23,756 bases of DNA from a virus, in IMG/VR virus record IMGVR_UViG_3300023176_003149, positions 1 through 23,756 of that record. The stretch is one strand, 5' to 3'. This document shows positions 1-7,052 of this stretch, piece after piece (within the stretch, counting starts at the first letter, position 1; the number at the start of each line of letters is the position of its first letter). Both the position numbers and the translations under genes were made by a program. Below the pieces are notes generated by a model that had not been told where the DNA came from, made no database searches, and saw only the letters and a list, made by a program, of their open reading frames with translations.

Positions 1-290
1 CGCACGGTGCTCCCTGGGTAGCAGTAGCAGATGTTCCCAAGGAACTGCGTCCTACCAAGAAGCAACTAATGGATTATCAAAAGGACGGAACCACTGATCC
101 TAAGTTCTTTGAACGCTGGAACTGGGTCTTGGACGAAATGATTTATGCGTTTGACTGTAAGGCAAACAAGGATGATGTGTATATGCGCTTTGATATTAAA
201 ACACAACGAGAAGCAATGGATGCTGAACAGGAAAGAATATCAAATGGCTTCCGTTTGTTTGGCAGATACTATGAGAATCTATGGGATTAA
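1..290 (+). CDS. Conserved phage protein, C-terminal part (5' end outside window)
   Basis: The reading frame is open from position 3 (HGAPWVAVADVPKELRP...) to the TAA at 288-290, so this is the last ~95 residues of a gene that begins upstream of the window. The pattern 'HG.PWV...DVP..LR', a middle 'F.RW.WVLDEMIYAF' and the ending 'RISNGFRLFGRYYENLWD' match my recollection of a conserved hypothetical protein of tailed phages, usually about 200 residues or longer. Its function is unknown. No signal peptide, membrane segment or catalytic motif is visible in this part. An ATG at 69 exists, but the conserved upstream residues argue against a start there. The next gene has its own promoter, so this gene probably ends an upstream transcription unit. 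Confidence 0.75.
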   Translation, partial: HGAPWVAVADVPKELRPTKKQLMDYQKDGTTDPKFFERWNWVLDEMIYAFDCKANKDDVYMRFDIKTQREAMDAEQERISNGFRLFGRYYENLWD

Positions 291-311
291 TTCTTTTTAG
301 TATGATTTTTC

Positions 312-340
312 TTGACAAATGATATATATCGTCATATACT
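312..340 (+). promoter_or_regulatory. Sigma-70-type promoter (TTGACA-N17-TATACT)
   Basis: The -35 box TTGACA is at 312-317 and the -10 box TATACT at 335-340, separated by exactly 17 bases in the short gap between two genes. The predicted start of transcription is near 347, followed by a strong ribosome binding site (AGAGGAG, 353-359) and the TTG start at 369. This arrangement is typical of phage early or middle promoters read by host RNA polymerase. Confidence 0.8.
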
Positions 341-368
341 TTAATTTTTGTTAGAGGAGCAAAATTAA

Positions 369-1640
369 TTGGCTGGTAGAAAAAAAGTAAGATCAGCACC
401 GCAAATTAAGAGAGGTAATAAACTTACTGAACCAACTTGGGAAGGTTGGGAAAAAATGAGCGGTGAAGAATACCATAGATTAAAAGAAGGTATTCGTTCT
501 TGGTATTATTCCAACTTCAAGCCTGACGATCTGTATCCTTCAATCTTTTCCTACATGGAGAAGTCTGAAAAATACAGTAAGGATGATATTAAAAATGTTA
601 AAAAATTGCCTAAATGGAGGCTTAGCACAACTGCTGCAATTCTTAGCAGAATGCTGCTCAGCGGAATGCCGGCATATAACAAAAAGGAAGCGGAATACTG
701 GGAATCATTAGCGGGAACAACAGGAAAGTTAAAACCAAGTAATGAATGGCTTGAGAAAAATTTGGATGAATGGATCCCTTTAGGGAAAAATATGATAGAG
801 GAAGAAAAGAAACAAGAAGAAGTTAGTCAAGAAAAATACGTTCCGACCATACAGGAAAGAATTAGAGAAGCAACTTCAATCATGTGTGAATTTATAGAAG
901 CAGCATTTGATGATTTCCTTGAAGGAAAAAGAACTGACTTCAGAGATGTTCAGCCAGCAAAACAATTAAGAATGCTTGGGTGCAAACAACCACACGCAAG
1001 ATTAATTTCAATGCATTACATCAATCATCTTGAAGAATACAAAGAACTTCTTAATCCACCCGATACATCTAAAATGGATGAATTACAAAAGGATTATGTA
1101 CAACAATTGAAAGATGCATACTCTCACTATAAAAAACCCGAAGTAAAAAAACTATACGAATTCTGTGTTTCAATCATAGGTGCTTGTGATGCCATCATTG
1201 CAGAATCCAAGGCTAATAGGAAGCCAAGAAAAATGAGCAAGAAGGCTCCTGAACAACTTGTGAAAAAAATAAAATATAAAATTTCCGATGAAAAATATTC
1301 AATAGCCAGCATACCACCGGAAAAACTAATCGGTGCAAATTGCTTGGTTGTGTTTAATGGCAAAACAAGAAAACTTGGAATCTATTATACCAGCGTGGAA
1401 GATCCATTGGGTGGTGGTAGAGAAGGTAGCGGACTAAACATCAAGGGAACTACATTAACAAGATTTAGTGAAGAAAAAAGCGTTGCCTGCACCCTGCGTA
1501 AACCCATAGATCAACTACAGGAAGTAAAAGAGTTAAATACACGTAAGAAGTTTGAAAATTGGTTTGAAAAACTTACTACAACGCCGGTAAAAATGAACGG
1601 TAGAATTAACCAAGAAACCGTTTTAGTGGCTGTATATTAA
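369..1640 (+). CDS. Conserved phage protein of unknown function (423 aa)
   Basis: The gene starts at a TTG, nine bases after AGAGGAG and downstream of a near-consensus promoter; no ATG lies nearby in frame. The N-terminus is basic (MAGRKKVRSAPQIKRGNK). The protein is charged and mostly helical in character, with a lysine- and glutamate-rich middle (about residues 140-160). A C-terminal part from about residue 315 looks beta-rich and contains 'KTRKLGIYY', 'GLNIKGTTL' and 'CTLRKPIDQL'. I recognise this combination from large hypothetical proteins of marine T4-like phages, but no function is known to me. There are no membrane segments or catalytic motifs that I can name. A role in virion assembly or early host takeover is possible, and the early-type promoter leans to the latter. 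Confidence 0.75.
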   Translation: MAGRKKVRSAPQIKRGNKLTEPTWEGWEKMSGEEYHRLKEGIRSWYYSNFKPDDLYPSIFSYMEKSEKYSKDDIKNVKKLPKWRLSTTAAILSRMLLSGMPAYNKKEAEYWESLAGTTGKLKPSNEWLEKNLDEWIPLGKNMIEEEKKQEEVSQEKYVPTIQERIREATSIMCEFIEAAFDDFLEGKRTDFRDVQPAKQLRMLGCKQPHARLISMHYINHLEEYKELLNPPDTSKMDELQKDYVQQLKDAYSHYKKPEVKKLYEFCVSIIGACDAIIAESKANRKPRKMSKKAPEQLVKKIKYKISDEKYSIASIPPEKLIGANCLVVFNGKTRKLGIYYTSVEDPLGGGREGSGLNIKGTTLTRFSEEKSVACTLRKPIDQLQEVKELNTRKKFENWFEKLTTTPVKMNGRINQETVLVAVY

Positions 1641-1671
1641 TGATTATAAGGGATTCTTTTACACAATAAAG

Positions 1672-1679
1672 AATAAATA
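1672..1679 (+). promoter_or_regulatory. T4-type late promoter (AATAAATA)
   Basis: The octamer AATAAATA matches the T4 late consensus TATAAATA in seven of eight positions and lies in the gap before the fibre-like gene at 1685. By analogy with T4, where the start is about six bases after the last A, the mRNA would begin at about 1685, the first base of the ATG. No Shine-Dalgarno sequence is present. Confidence 0.6.
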
Positions 1680-1684
1680 GTAGT

Positions 1685-2500
1685 ATGAACAGAGAACAGA
1701 TCACCGCATCATTAGAAGCACTTAAACTTGCCCTGTTAGAAGACGGAACGCTAACGGCTAATTCTTCTATCAGTTTTACTGATAATGTCTATAATAAGGG
1801 CATTTATTGGGCAGGCAAGGACTACACAAAACAACTTACACTGTTTCCTAATCCTGATAGATTATTTACAACTGAAAATATTGATTTACAGAAAGGTAAA
1901 TCATATCAAATTGACGGTGTTGATGTTTTATCTGGTGACTCATTAGGCACTTCAGTAACTAAGAGTAACTTAAGAACTGTTGGTAATCTAAGAGGTTTGG
2001 TAGTTGAAGGGTCTGTATCGATTAACCAATACCTATATTACGATGGCAGTACTGATAGATTAGGACTTGGCACTGACCAACCAAATGCTGCTCTTTCAAT
2101 AGCAGAAGATGGAATTGAAGTAGTAGTGGGTACTGAAGATTTTACTAAGGGTTTCATTGGAACTTTTGGTAGTAACGATTTCTTAGTTAAGACTGATGAT
2201 ACTACACGCATGTCAATAAAGGCAAGCGGTGATATTTCTGTTGCCAAAAACTTTAAGGTATCAGGAAAAGTAGCAATTGGTGTTAATACACCTGACCCTA
2301 ATGTTGATTTACACGTTAGCGGTCCGATCAAGTTTAATGATAAAGTTCATCTAAACGGATCAAGTCCACCAACCAGTGGTAGTTATAATAGGGGCGACAT
2401 AGTTTGGAATTCAGAACCAACAGCAAAAAGTTTTGTTGGATGGATCTGTGTACAGGCTGGAAACCCTGGTACATGGGCGGCGTTCGGCGAAATTAGGTAA
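1685..2500 (+). CDS. Tail-fibre/appendage-like structural protein (271 aa)
   Basis: This is a beta-rich, low-cysteine protein with features of phage fibres and virion appendages. It has the repeated motif 'LGLGTDQPNAALSI' (about residues 125-138) and 'VAIGVNTPDPNVDLHVSG' (about 195-213), the 'G(I/V)GT..P...L.V' unit common in trimeric fibre shafts. Its C-terminal segment (about 230-271) is of the 'GDIVWNSEP...GWICVQAGNPGTWAAFGEI' type, a terminal module seen on many phage fibres and spikes. The ATG lies directly behind a late promoter with no Shine-Dalgarno sequence, so translation may start on a leaderless mRNA. Late expression suits a virion protein. The exact location in the particle cannot be told from sequence. 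Confidence 0.75.
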   Translation: MNREQITASLEALKLALLEDGTLTANSSISFTDNVYNKGIYWAGKDYTKQLTLFPNPDRLFTTENIDLQKGKSYQIDGVDVLSGDSLGTSVTKSNLRTVGNLRGLVVEGSVSINQYLYYDGSTDRLGLGTDQPNAALSIAEDGIEVVVGTEDFTKGFIGTFGSNDFLVKTDDTTRMSIKASGDISVAKNFKVSGKVAIGVNTPDPNVDLHVSGPIKFNDKVHLNGSSPPTSGSYNRGDIVWNSEPTAKSFVGWICVQAGNPGTWAAFGEIR

Positions 2501-2505
2501 GTCCC

Positions 2506-3111
2506 TTGAACTCGTTGGTAATTGGCAACGGGGAAAGTAGGAGGGCACTCGATCTTACAACAATCTTAGAAAGTTATGTAACTGTTGGATGCAATGCCAT
2601 TCAAAGAGATTATTCAGTTGATCACATAGTCTGTTGCGATAGAAGAATGGTTGAAGAAGCCATTGTCAGCAAAAATACCAAGGACACAATGATCTATGTA
2701 AGAGAAGATTGGTTAAACTATTTCAAAAAAATTAAAAAGGATAATAGAATACAAAAGGTTCCCGATCTTCCATATTCCGAAGAAAGAAAAATTGATAATC
2801 CCATTCATTGGGGTAGCGGACCATATGCAGTTCTTGTTGGAGCAACATTATCAGATGACGTTACTCTAATAGGGTTTGACCTTTATCCGTTTGATGATAA
2901 GATCAATAATGTCTACAAAGGAACAAAACATTATGGTCATAAAACTTCAAAACCCATAGATTATTCATATTGGGTATACCAAATAGCAAAAGTGTTCCAA
3001 CATTATCCTGATACTAAGTTTAAAGTAGTAAATACCAACGACTGGGATTTTCCAAAATCCTGGAAACAACAAAATGTTTTTTTTGAAACATTGGATAAAT
3101 TTAATGGTTGA
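2506..3111 (+). CDS. GT42 sialyltransferase / DUF115-like protein
   Basis: A 201-residue protein starting at TTG (2506), five bases after the previous stop, with a weak AGG eight bases upstream. The start is fixed because the nucleotide-binding-like strand 'LVIGNGES' (residues 4-11) follows at once. Motif order resembles Campylobacter CstII-type (GT42) sialyltransferases and the related DUF115 family: GNGES near the N-terminus, 'GCNAI' (28-32), 'WGSGPYAVLVGATL' then 'VTLIGFDLY' (102-127), and 'KHYGH' (141-145), the last corresponding to the SHYIGH segment that holds the catalytic histidine of CstII. It is shorter than CstII. Activity and donor sugar are inferred, not shown. Its stop overlaps the -35 box of the next promoter. 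The neighbouring sugar genes support a role in glycan modification. Confidence 0.55.
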   Translation: MNSLVIGNGESRRALDLTTILESYVTVGCNAIQRDYSVDHIVCCDRRMVEEAIVSKNTKDTMIYVREDWLNYFKKIKKDNRIQKVPDLPYSEERKIDNPIHWGSGPYAVLVGATLSDDVTLIGFDLYPFDDKINNVYKGTKHYGHKTSKPIDYSYWVYQIAKVFQHYPDTKFKVVNTNDWDFPKSWKQQNVFFETLDKFNG

Positions 3112-3136
3112 CAATATTTTTTATGCCAAGTATAAT
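3108..3136 (+). promoter_or_regulatory. Perfect sigma-70 promoter (TTGACA-N17-TATAAT)
   Basis: TTGACA at 3108-3113 and TATAAT at 3131-3136 are both perfect and 17 bases apart. The -35 box overlaps the stop codon of the upstream gene. Transcription should start near 3143, about nine bases before the riboswitch-like fold, and would read the queD-kdsA-glycosyltransferase-PMM cassette. Confidence 0.9.
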
Positions 3137-3151
3137 GTATATATTGTTAAT

Positions 3152-3187
3152 AGAGGACTCAGACGTCAACCCTCACAAAATATTCTG
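3152..3187 (+). promoter_or_regulatory. Candidate preQ1-I riboswitch aptamer
   Basis: The 5' leader of the queD-like gene folds as an H-type pseudoknot like class I preQ1 riboswitches. P1 is GAGG (3153-3156) paired with CCTC (3171-3174), and the unpaired C at 3170 directly before it corresponds to the preQ1-contacting cytosine of the B. subtilis queC aptamer. P2 is CAG (3160-3162) in the loop paired with CTG (3185-3187) after the A-rich tail ACAAAATATT. Spacing from GAGG to the P2 guanine is the same as in the B. subtilis aptamer (five loop bases before G); the second loop is about two bases longer and the tail one base longer. The position in front of a preQ1-pathway gene supports the call. 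The Shine-Dalgarno GGAGG lies about 30 bases downstream and its GAGG could compete with P1 for CCTC. No terminator hairpin is visible. Confidence 0.7.
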
Positions 3188-3228
3188 CCGTCAAACTTAC
3201 TCTAAAGCAATTATAAAGGAGGCAAGAG

Positions 3229-3693
3229 ATGGGTAAATTTTATAGTACAAAAAATTATGGTAATGACAGAGGTCTGTCTTGCTGTTTTAGACAGTGGCGC
3301 AGTACACACTCGCACTGTTCATTACTTCATGGATACAGTTTAGGTTTTAAATTAATCTTTGAGTGCGACACACTTGATGAACGTAACTGGGTTATGGACT
3401 TTGGTGGTCTTAAAGAATTTAAAAATTGGTTGGAAGATACATTTGATCACACAACTGTTATCGCAGAAGATGATCCTGAAAGAACACTTCTTGAGAACCT
3501 ACCCAAGCATGTGGCAGATGTGAGAGTGGTTCCTGCTGTGGGAGCAGAACGATTTGCTGAAATGGCATACTACAAGATGGAAGAGATCATTAAAAAACAA
3601 AAAGAAGAAGGCACAGCACTTAACACAACCGTAAGAGTGAAAAGCGTGGAGTGTTATGAACACGGAGCCAACAGTGCAATCTATGAAGGATAA
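3229..3693 (+). CDS. queD: QueD / 6-pyruvoyl-tetrahydropterin synthase family protein
   Basis: A 154-residue member of the 6-carboxy-tetrahydropterin synthase (QueD)/PTPS fold family, which in the queuosine/preQ0 pathway turns dihydroneopterin triphosphate into 6-carboxy-tetrahydropterin. Visible family features are the catalytic-type Cys30 in '[11 protein letters not shown]' (27-37), 'WVMDFGGLK' (54-62), 'FDH' (72-74, the Asp/His of the relay) and the C-terminal '[11 protein letters not shown]' (140-150), with the conserved glutamate. The usual HGH zinc motif reads HGY (34-36), and the usual upstream histidine position holds Arg in 'FRQWR', while extra histidines sit at 27 and 29. The metal site is therefore unusual. 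The start ATG follows AAAGGAGG with good spacing. The gene sits behind a perfect promoter and a preQ1-like leader and is followed two bases later by kdsA. The exact substrate is uncertain. Confidence 0.75.
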   Translation: MGKFYSTKNYGNDRGLSCCFRQWRSTHSHCSLLHGYSLGFKLIFECDTLDERNWVMDFGGLKEFKNWLEDTFDHTTVIAEDDPERTLLENLPKHVADVRVVPAVGAERFAEMAYYKMEEIIKKQKEEGTALNTTVRVKSVECYEHGANSAIYEG

Positions 3694-3694
3694 T

Positions 3695-4528
3695 ATGAAA
3701 AAAGTAAAGATAAAAGATTTTGAAATCTCAAATGATTTGCCATTTACATTAATTGCAGGACCTTGTCAAATTGAAAGCACAGCACATGCACTTGATGTTG
3801 CAGGCACGCTTAAAGAAATAACTGATAAACTTAATATTAATTTTATCTATAAGAGTAGTTTCGATAAGGCTAATAGAAGTAGCCTTGGTAGCAAACGAGG
3901 AGTTGGGTTGGATGATGGTTTATATTCGCTTTCTGTTGTTAAAGAAAATCTCGGAGTTCCGGTATTAACTGATATCCATGAAGTTGATCATGCGTATGAT
4001 TGTCAAGACGCAGGAATAGATGTTATACAAATACCTGCTTTCTTATGTAGACAAACTGATTTATTGTTGGCAGCCGGCCAGTCTGGTTTGGTCGTTAATG
4101 TTAAAAAAGGTCAATTCCTTGCACCATGGGATATGAAAAATGTTGCAGATAAAATTGCCTCAACAGGTAATGAAAACATTCTTTTAACTGAGAGAGGAGC
4201 AAGTTTTGGATATAATACACTTGTTAGCGATATGCGTTCTTTACCCATTATGGCACGCACTGGTTATCCCGTGGTATATGATGCCACACATTCTGTTCAA
4301 CAACCCGGAGGACTTGGCTCAAGTTCAGGAGGGGATAGGACTATGGTACCTACGTTAGCAAGAGCGGCCATTGCTACAGGACAGGTAGGTGCTCTTTTCA
4401 TCGAAACTCACGAAGATCCGGATAATGCTCCAAGCGATGGTCCTAATATGCTTCACTTAAATACGGTACAGGATTTATTAGAAGAATTGGTGGAGATAGA
4501 TGGAATCGTTAAAAGAAAATCTAACTAA
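3695..4528 (+). CDS. kdsA: 3-deoxy-8-phosphooctulonate synthase (KdsA)
   Basis: KdsA condenses phosphoenolpyruvate with arabinose 5-phosphate to make Kdo-8-phosphate, the precursor of the inner-core sugar of lipopolysaccharide. The 277-residue length and motifs are full: 'IAGPCQIES' (20-28), '[11 protein letters not shown]' (53-63), 'LTDIHE' (91-96), '[13 protein letters not shown]' (112-124), 'NVKKGQF' (135-141), 'RGASFGYN' (168-175), '[11 protein letters not shown]' (196-206), 'SGGDR' (211-215) and '[18 protein letters not shown]' (233-250). Cys24, His199, Glu237 and Asp248 correspond to the metal ligands of the metal-dependent class (as in Aquifex); the E. coli class has Asn in place of this Cys. 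I chose ATG 3695 because homology starts there and AAGGA precedes it; ATGs at 3656 and 3683 in the same frame lie inside queD. The end overlaps the next gene by 29 bases. Confidence 0.93.
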   Translation: MKKVKIKDFEISNDLPFTLIAGPCQIESTAHALDVAGTLKEITDKLNINFIYKSSFDKANRSSLGSKRGVGLDDGLYSLSVVKENLGVPVLTDIHEVDHAYDCQDAGIDVIQIPAFLCRQTDLLLAAGQSGLVVNVKKGQFLAPWDMKNVADKIASTGNENILLTERGASFGYNTLVSDMRSLPIMARTGYPVVYDATHSVQQPGGLGSSSGGDRTMVPTLARAAIATGQVGALFIETHEDPDNAPSDGPNMLHLNTVQDLLEELVEIDGIVKRKSN

Positions 4529-5309
4529 GGAACAGAGAAAAGCACTCAAGAGAGAGCGCAAGTTTAAAAAAGAACAATCTCGTTCTTTAAAACTTGGCAG
4601 GCTTAATACCGACGATACAAACATTCTTTGTGTTCGATTCGGTAATAAGTATGGACAGGATTATGTTGTTAAATTAAGGAACATGATTGAAAGAAACATT
4701 ACGGTTCCTTATAAACTGTATTGTCTAACAGATGACCCTAAACCTATCGAAGGCGTCGAATCAATAGTAATACCTAATCAAGGCTATGCCAAAGGTTGGT
4801 GGCACAAGGTTCACATGTTCGATCCTAAACTTCCTATAACTGGAAGAATTTTATATATGGATCTTGATGTTGTGATCTGTGGTAACATTGACAAACTCAC
4901 ACAAATCTATAATGATGATTTTATGGGGATTAGAGATTTTAATAGAAAATTTCATCCTAACTGGAGATATCTTAATAGCAGTGTGATGAGTTGGAAACAC
5001 GGAACACAATCACACGTTTTCAAAAAATTCAAGGAAGCACCACAAACAGCCATGAGAATGCATGGAGATCAGGATTGGATTTGGAAAACTTCAAGAGAAA
5101 TTATAAAATTTTGGCCAGAGCTATGGATACAAAGTTATAAGTGGGAAATTAGAAGCCGAGAAGAATTGCATGTTCTTCATGGCAAAAGACAATTTAGAAA
5201 TATTCGCAATGACATTAAAGTGGATCCAGAATGTTCTATTGCTGTATTTCACGGAGATCCTTGTCCCGATTCAGTACAAGATCATTTTGTGGCGGAAAAT
5301 TGGAAATGA
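4500..5309 (+). CDS. GT8-like glycosyltransferase
   Basis: A 269-residue GT-A-type glycosyltransferase. It has a strand/nucleotide-sugar region '[12 protein letters not shown]' (41-52), 'KLYCLTDD' (72-79) and '[11 protein letters not shown]' (99-109), then the metal-binding DxD motif in '[15 protein letters not shown]' (117-131). Further on are 'LNSSVMSW' (158-165), 'HGDQDWIW' (188-195) and a C-terminal 'FHGDPCPD' (250-257) of the HxG type that also binds the metal in GT8 enzymes. The first ~38 residues are a strongly basic helical extension rich in Lys, Arg and Glu, not part of the catalytic fold, perhaps for binding membrane or partner. The start lies inside kdsA with GGAG four bases before it, and the stop overlaps the next start as ATGA. 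Translation is therefore likely coupled across kdsA, this gene and PMM. Donor and acceptor are unknown. Confidence 0.75.
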   Translation: MESLKENLTKEQRKALKRERKFKKEQSRSLKLGRLNTDDTNILCVRFGNKYGQDYVVKLRNMIERNITVPYKLYCLTDDPKPIEGVESIVIPNQGYAKGWWHKVHMFDPKLPITGRILYMDLDVVICGNIDKLTQIYNDDFMGIRDFNRKFHPNWRYLNSSVMSWKHGTQSHVFKKFKEAPQTAMRMHGDQDWIWKTSREIIKFWPELWIQSYKWEIRSREELHVLHGKRQFRNIRNDIKVDPECSIAVFHGDPCPDSVQDHFVAENWK

Positions 5310-6028
5310 CCGTTGTTAATAGATTTATATTTGATGTGGATGGTACCCTAACACCAAGCAGAAGGCCAATTGATCCTGACTTTAAAGAGTGGTTTTTAAA
5401 TTTTCAAACCGAAAATTATACCTATCTTGTTACAGGAAGTGATAGGAACAAGACACTTGAACAGGTAGGATCAAAAATTTATAATTTTGCCGAGCGTGTG
5501 TATAACTGTTCAGGCAGTGATGCTTGGGAACAGGACAAGAATGTTCACACCAGCGACTGGCATTTACCCGAACTTCCTACACAATTCTTAACACAATGCA
5601 TGACCGAAAGTGAATTCGTTCTTAGAACTGGTTTGCACTTTGAACACCGTCCTGGTATGTGTAACTTTAGTGTGGTTGGACGCAATGCAACATTGGGTGA
5701 GAGAAAGTTATACGTGGAACATGATGTTCGCATAAATGAACGCAATAGAATAGCACGTGCATTTGAAACCATGTTTTCGGACATACAGGCCAAGGTAGGT
5801 GGAGAAACGGGCATAGACATATTTCCAAAGGGTTCTGACAAGAGCCAAATTCTAAGAGATTTCGATCCAAAAAATGATATTCTACATTTCTTTGGTGATG
5901 CAATGCATGCCGAAGGAAATGATTATCCATTAAAAAGAGAAATCATTGACAGGGACCTGGGTTTCTGTTATAATGTAAAAGATTATAAAGAAACTTGGAA
6001 AATATTACGTGACGAATTTTCAACATAA
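5306..6028 (+). CDS. Eukaryote-type phosphomannomutase (HAD superfamily, PMM2-like)
   Basis: A 240-residue HAD-superfamily protein that reads along its full length like eukaryotic alpha-phosphomannomutase (PMM1/PMM2), which interconverts mannose 6-phosphate and mannose 1-phosphate for GDP-mannose. Features are the nucleophile motif 'FDVDGTLTP' (9-17, Asp10 and Asp12), 'VTGSDRNKTLEQVG' (42-55), the substrate-binding 'EHRPGMCNFSVVGRNATLGER' region (113-133), 'GIDIFPKGSDKSQIL' (169-183) and 'HFFGDAMHAEGNDYPL' (194-209, corresponding to the HFFG.....GNDYE/F of PMM). I chose ATG 5306 because the family homology begins there and it overlaps the upstream stop as ATGA; an upstream in-frame ATG at 5231 lies inside the glycosyltransferase. 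Bacteria normally use the unrelated ManB/AlgC enzyme for this step. A related sugar phosphatase role is the main alternative. Confidence 0.8.
   Translation: MTVVNRFIFDVDGTLTPSRRPIDPDFKEWFLNFQTENYTYLVTGSDRNKTLEQVGSKIYNFAERVYNCSGSDAWEQDKNVHTSDWHLPELPTQFLTQCMTESEFVLRTGLHFEHRPGMCNFSVVGRNATLGERKLYVEHDVRINERNRIARAFETMFSDIQAKVGGETGIDIFPKGSDKSQILRDFDPKNDILHFFGDAMHAEGNDYPLKREIIDRDLGFCYNVKDYKETWKILRDEFST
5946..5974 (+). promoter_or_regulatory. Intragenic perfect sigma-70 promoter for uvdE (TTGACA-N17-TATAAT)
   Basis: TTGACA at 5946-5951 and TATAAT at 5969-5974 are 17 bases apart and lie inside the 3' end of the phosphomannomutase gene. Transcription would start near 5981, giving a leader of about 28 bases before the GTG start of uvdE. 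Both hexamers are perfect, and the same 17-base spacing recurs at all other strong promoters in the window. Confidence 0.7.
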
Positions 6029-7043
6029 ACGCATAGGCTTTGCCTGCAAATACATGCACCCTGATCAGACTCAGAAGAAGAAACTTCTCGAGGAAATTCA
6101 GCGTCCATTAAACACAAAGGCAACCACCGTTAGGTGGTTGAACAGCCAACCCAAGGACGTTGCAGAACAGCGACTATGGGATATCATGGTTCATAACATT
6201 CAGTCATACATGAACCTTATCTGTTACGTTGGAGGATTACCAAATGAATTACGAATGGTTAGGTTGGGCAGTGATGTTCTTCCTGTTTATACTGAACCTA
6301 CTTGGTCTTACTTTTGGCGCAAGCCTGACGTTCGAGAATATTGCGAAAAGAACTTTGCTAACGTCGGAGCTCGTGCAAGGGAACTTGATGTTAGGGTTAG
6401 TATGCACCCTGGGCAATTCACTGTTCTTGCTTCTGACAATCCAAATATTGTTGAAAGGAGCATAGAAGAATTTGAATATCACACCGATGTCCTGCGCTGG
6501 ATGGGTTACGGTCAATCATTTCAAGATGCGAAATGCAATGTGCATATCTCCGGTCGAAAAGGCCCACAAGGCATCATTGATGTATTACCGAGACTCTCGC
6601 CAGAAGCACGAAACACAATCACGATCGAAAATGACGAAATGTCCTGGGGCATCGACGCAAGCCTCGAACTTGCCGACCACGTTGCACTCGTTCTTGACAT
6701 ACACCATCACTGGGTCAATAGTGGAGAATACATTCAACCCACCGACGATAGATTTAGTCGCATAGTAGATAGTTGGCGTGGTGTGCGTCCTGTAATTCAT
6801 TACAGTGTTAGCCGTGAAGATGTGCTTGTAGATCATCCTACAGATAAAAGACCTAACATGGATTTTCTATTAACCGAAGGGTACAAGAAACAGAAACTAA
6901 GAGCGCATTCGGACTTTATGTGGAATACAGCAGTCAATGAATGGGCTCTATCATTCCGAGATTATGCAGATATCATGGTGGAGAGCAAGGCCAAGAATTT
7001 GGCAAGCATCGCTCTTTATGAGTCTGATCAGCAATATGCATAA
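6009..7043 (+). CDS. uvdE: UV damage endonuclease UvdE/UvsE
   Basis: A 344-residue TIM-barrel endonuclease that nicks DNA 5' of UV photoproducts and so starts alternative excision repair. It has the N-terminal 'RIGFACKY' strand (8-15), 'SMHPGQFTVLASDNP' (131-145), 'NVHISGRKG' (177-185), 'ITIENDE' (204-210), 'VLDIHHHW' (228-235), 'VIHYSVSRE' (262-270) and 'AHSDFMW' (299-305). His133, His158, His179, Glu207, Asp230, His233, His264, His300 and Glu325 fit the metal-site residues of the family. The start is a GTG at 6009, with GGAA nine bases upstream, overlapping the PMM gene by 20 bases. A perfect sigma-70 promoter lies just upstream, inside PMM, which suggests early expression independent of the glycan cassette. 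Repair of phage DNA damaged in sunlit water is the likely use. Confidence 0.92.
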   Translation: MTNFQHKRIGFACKYMHPDQTQKKKLLEEIQRPLNTKATTVRWLNSQPKDVAEQRLWDIMVHNIQSYMNLICYVGGLPNELRMVRLGSDVLPVYTEPTWSYFWRKPDVREYCEKNFANVGARARELDVRVSMHPGQFTVLASDNPNIVERSIEEFEYHTDVLRWMGYGQSFQDAKCNVHISGRKGPQGIIDVLPRLSPEARNTITIENDEMSWGIDASLELADHVALVLDIHHHWVNSGEYIQPTDDRFSRIVDSWRGVRPVIHYSVSREDVLVDHPTDKRPNMDFLLTEGYKKQKLRAHSDFMWNTAVNEWALSFRDYADIMVESKAKNLASIALYESDQQYA

Positions 7044-7046
7044 ATA
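7039..7046 (+). promoter_or_regulatory. T4-type late promoter (CATAAATA)
   Basis: CATAAATA matches seven of eight positions of the T4 late consensus and overlaps the uvdE stop region. The predicted transcription start (about 7052) is one base before the ATG of the superoxide dismutase gene. No Shine-Dalgarno sequence precedes that ATG. Confidence 0.6.
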
Positions 7047-7052
7047 CATCTG

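Noticed and set aside
3135-3236. Short ORF of about 33 codons through the queD leader (ATG at 3135)
   Set aside because: The ATG overlaps the -10 box and would lie upstream of the transcription start; there is no ribosome binding site, and the region is better explained by the riboswitch-like fold.
4457-4463. TTAAATA inside kdsA as a possible late promoter for the GT8-like gene
   Set aside because: It is inside a coding region with a weak match outside the core, and the downstream gene has its own ribosome binding site overlapping kdsA; not enough support.
4888-4913. TTGACA and TATAAT inside the GT8-like gene
   Set aside because: The spacer is only 14 bases, too short for a normal sigma-70 promoter, and no gene start follows.
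5545-5930. Minus-strand ORFs opposite the phosphomannomutase gene
   Set aside because: They are antisense shadows of a well-supported gene, with low-complexity or implausible protein sequences.
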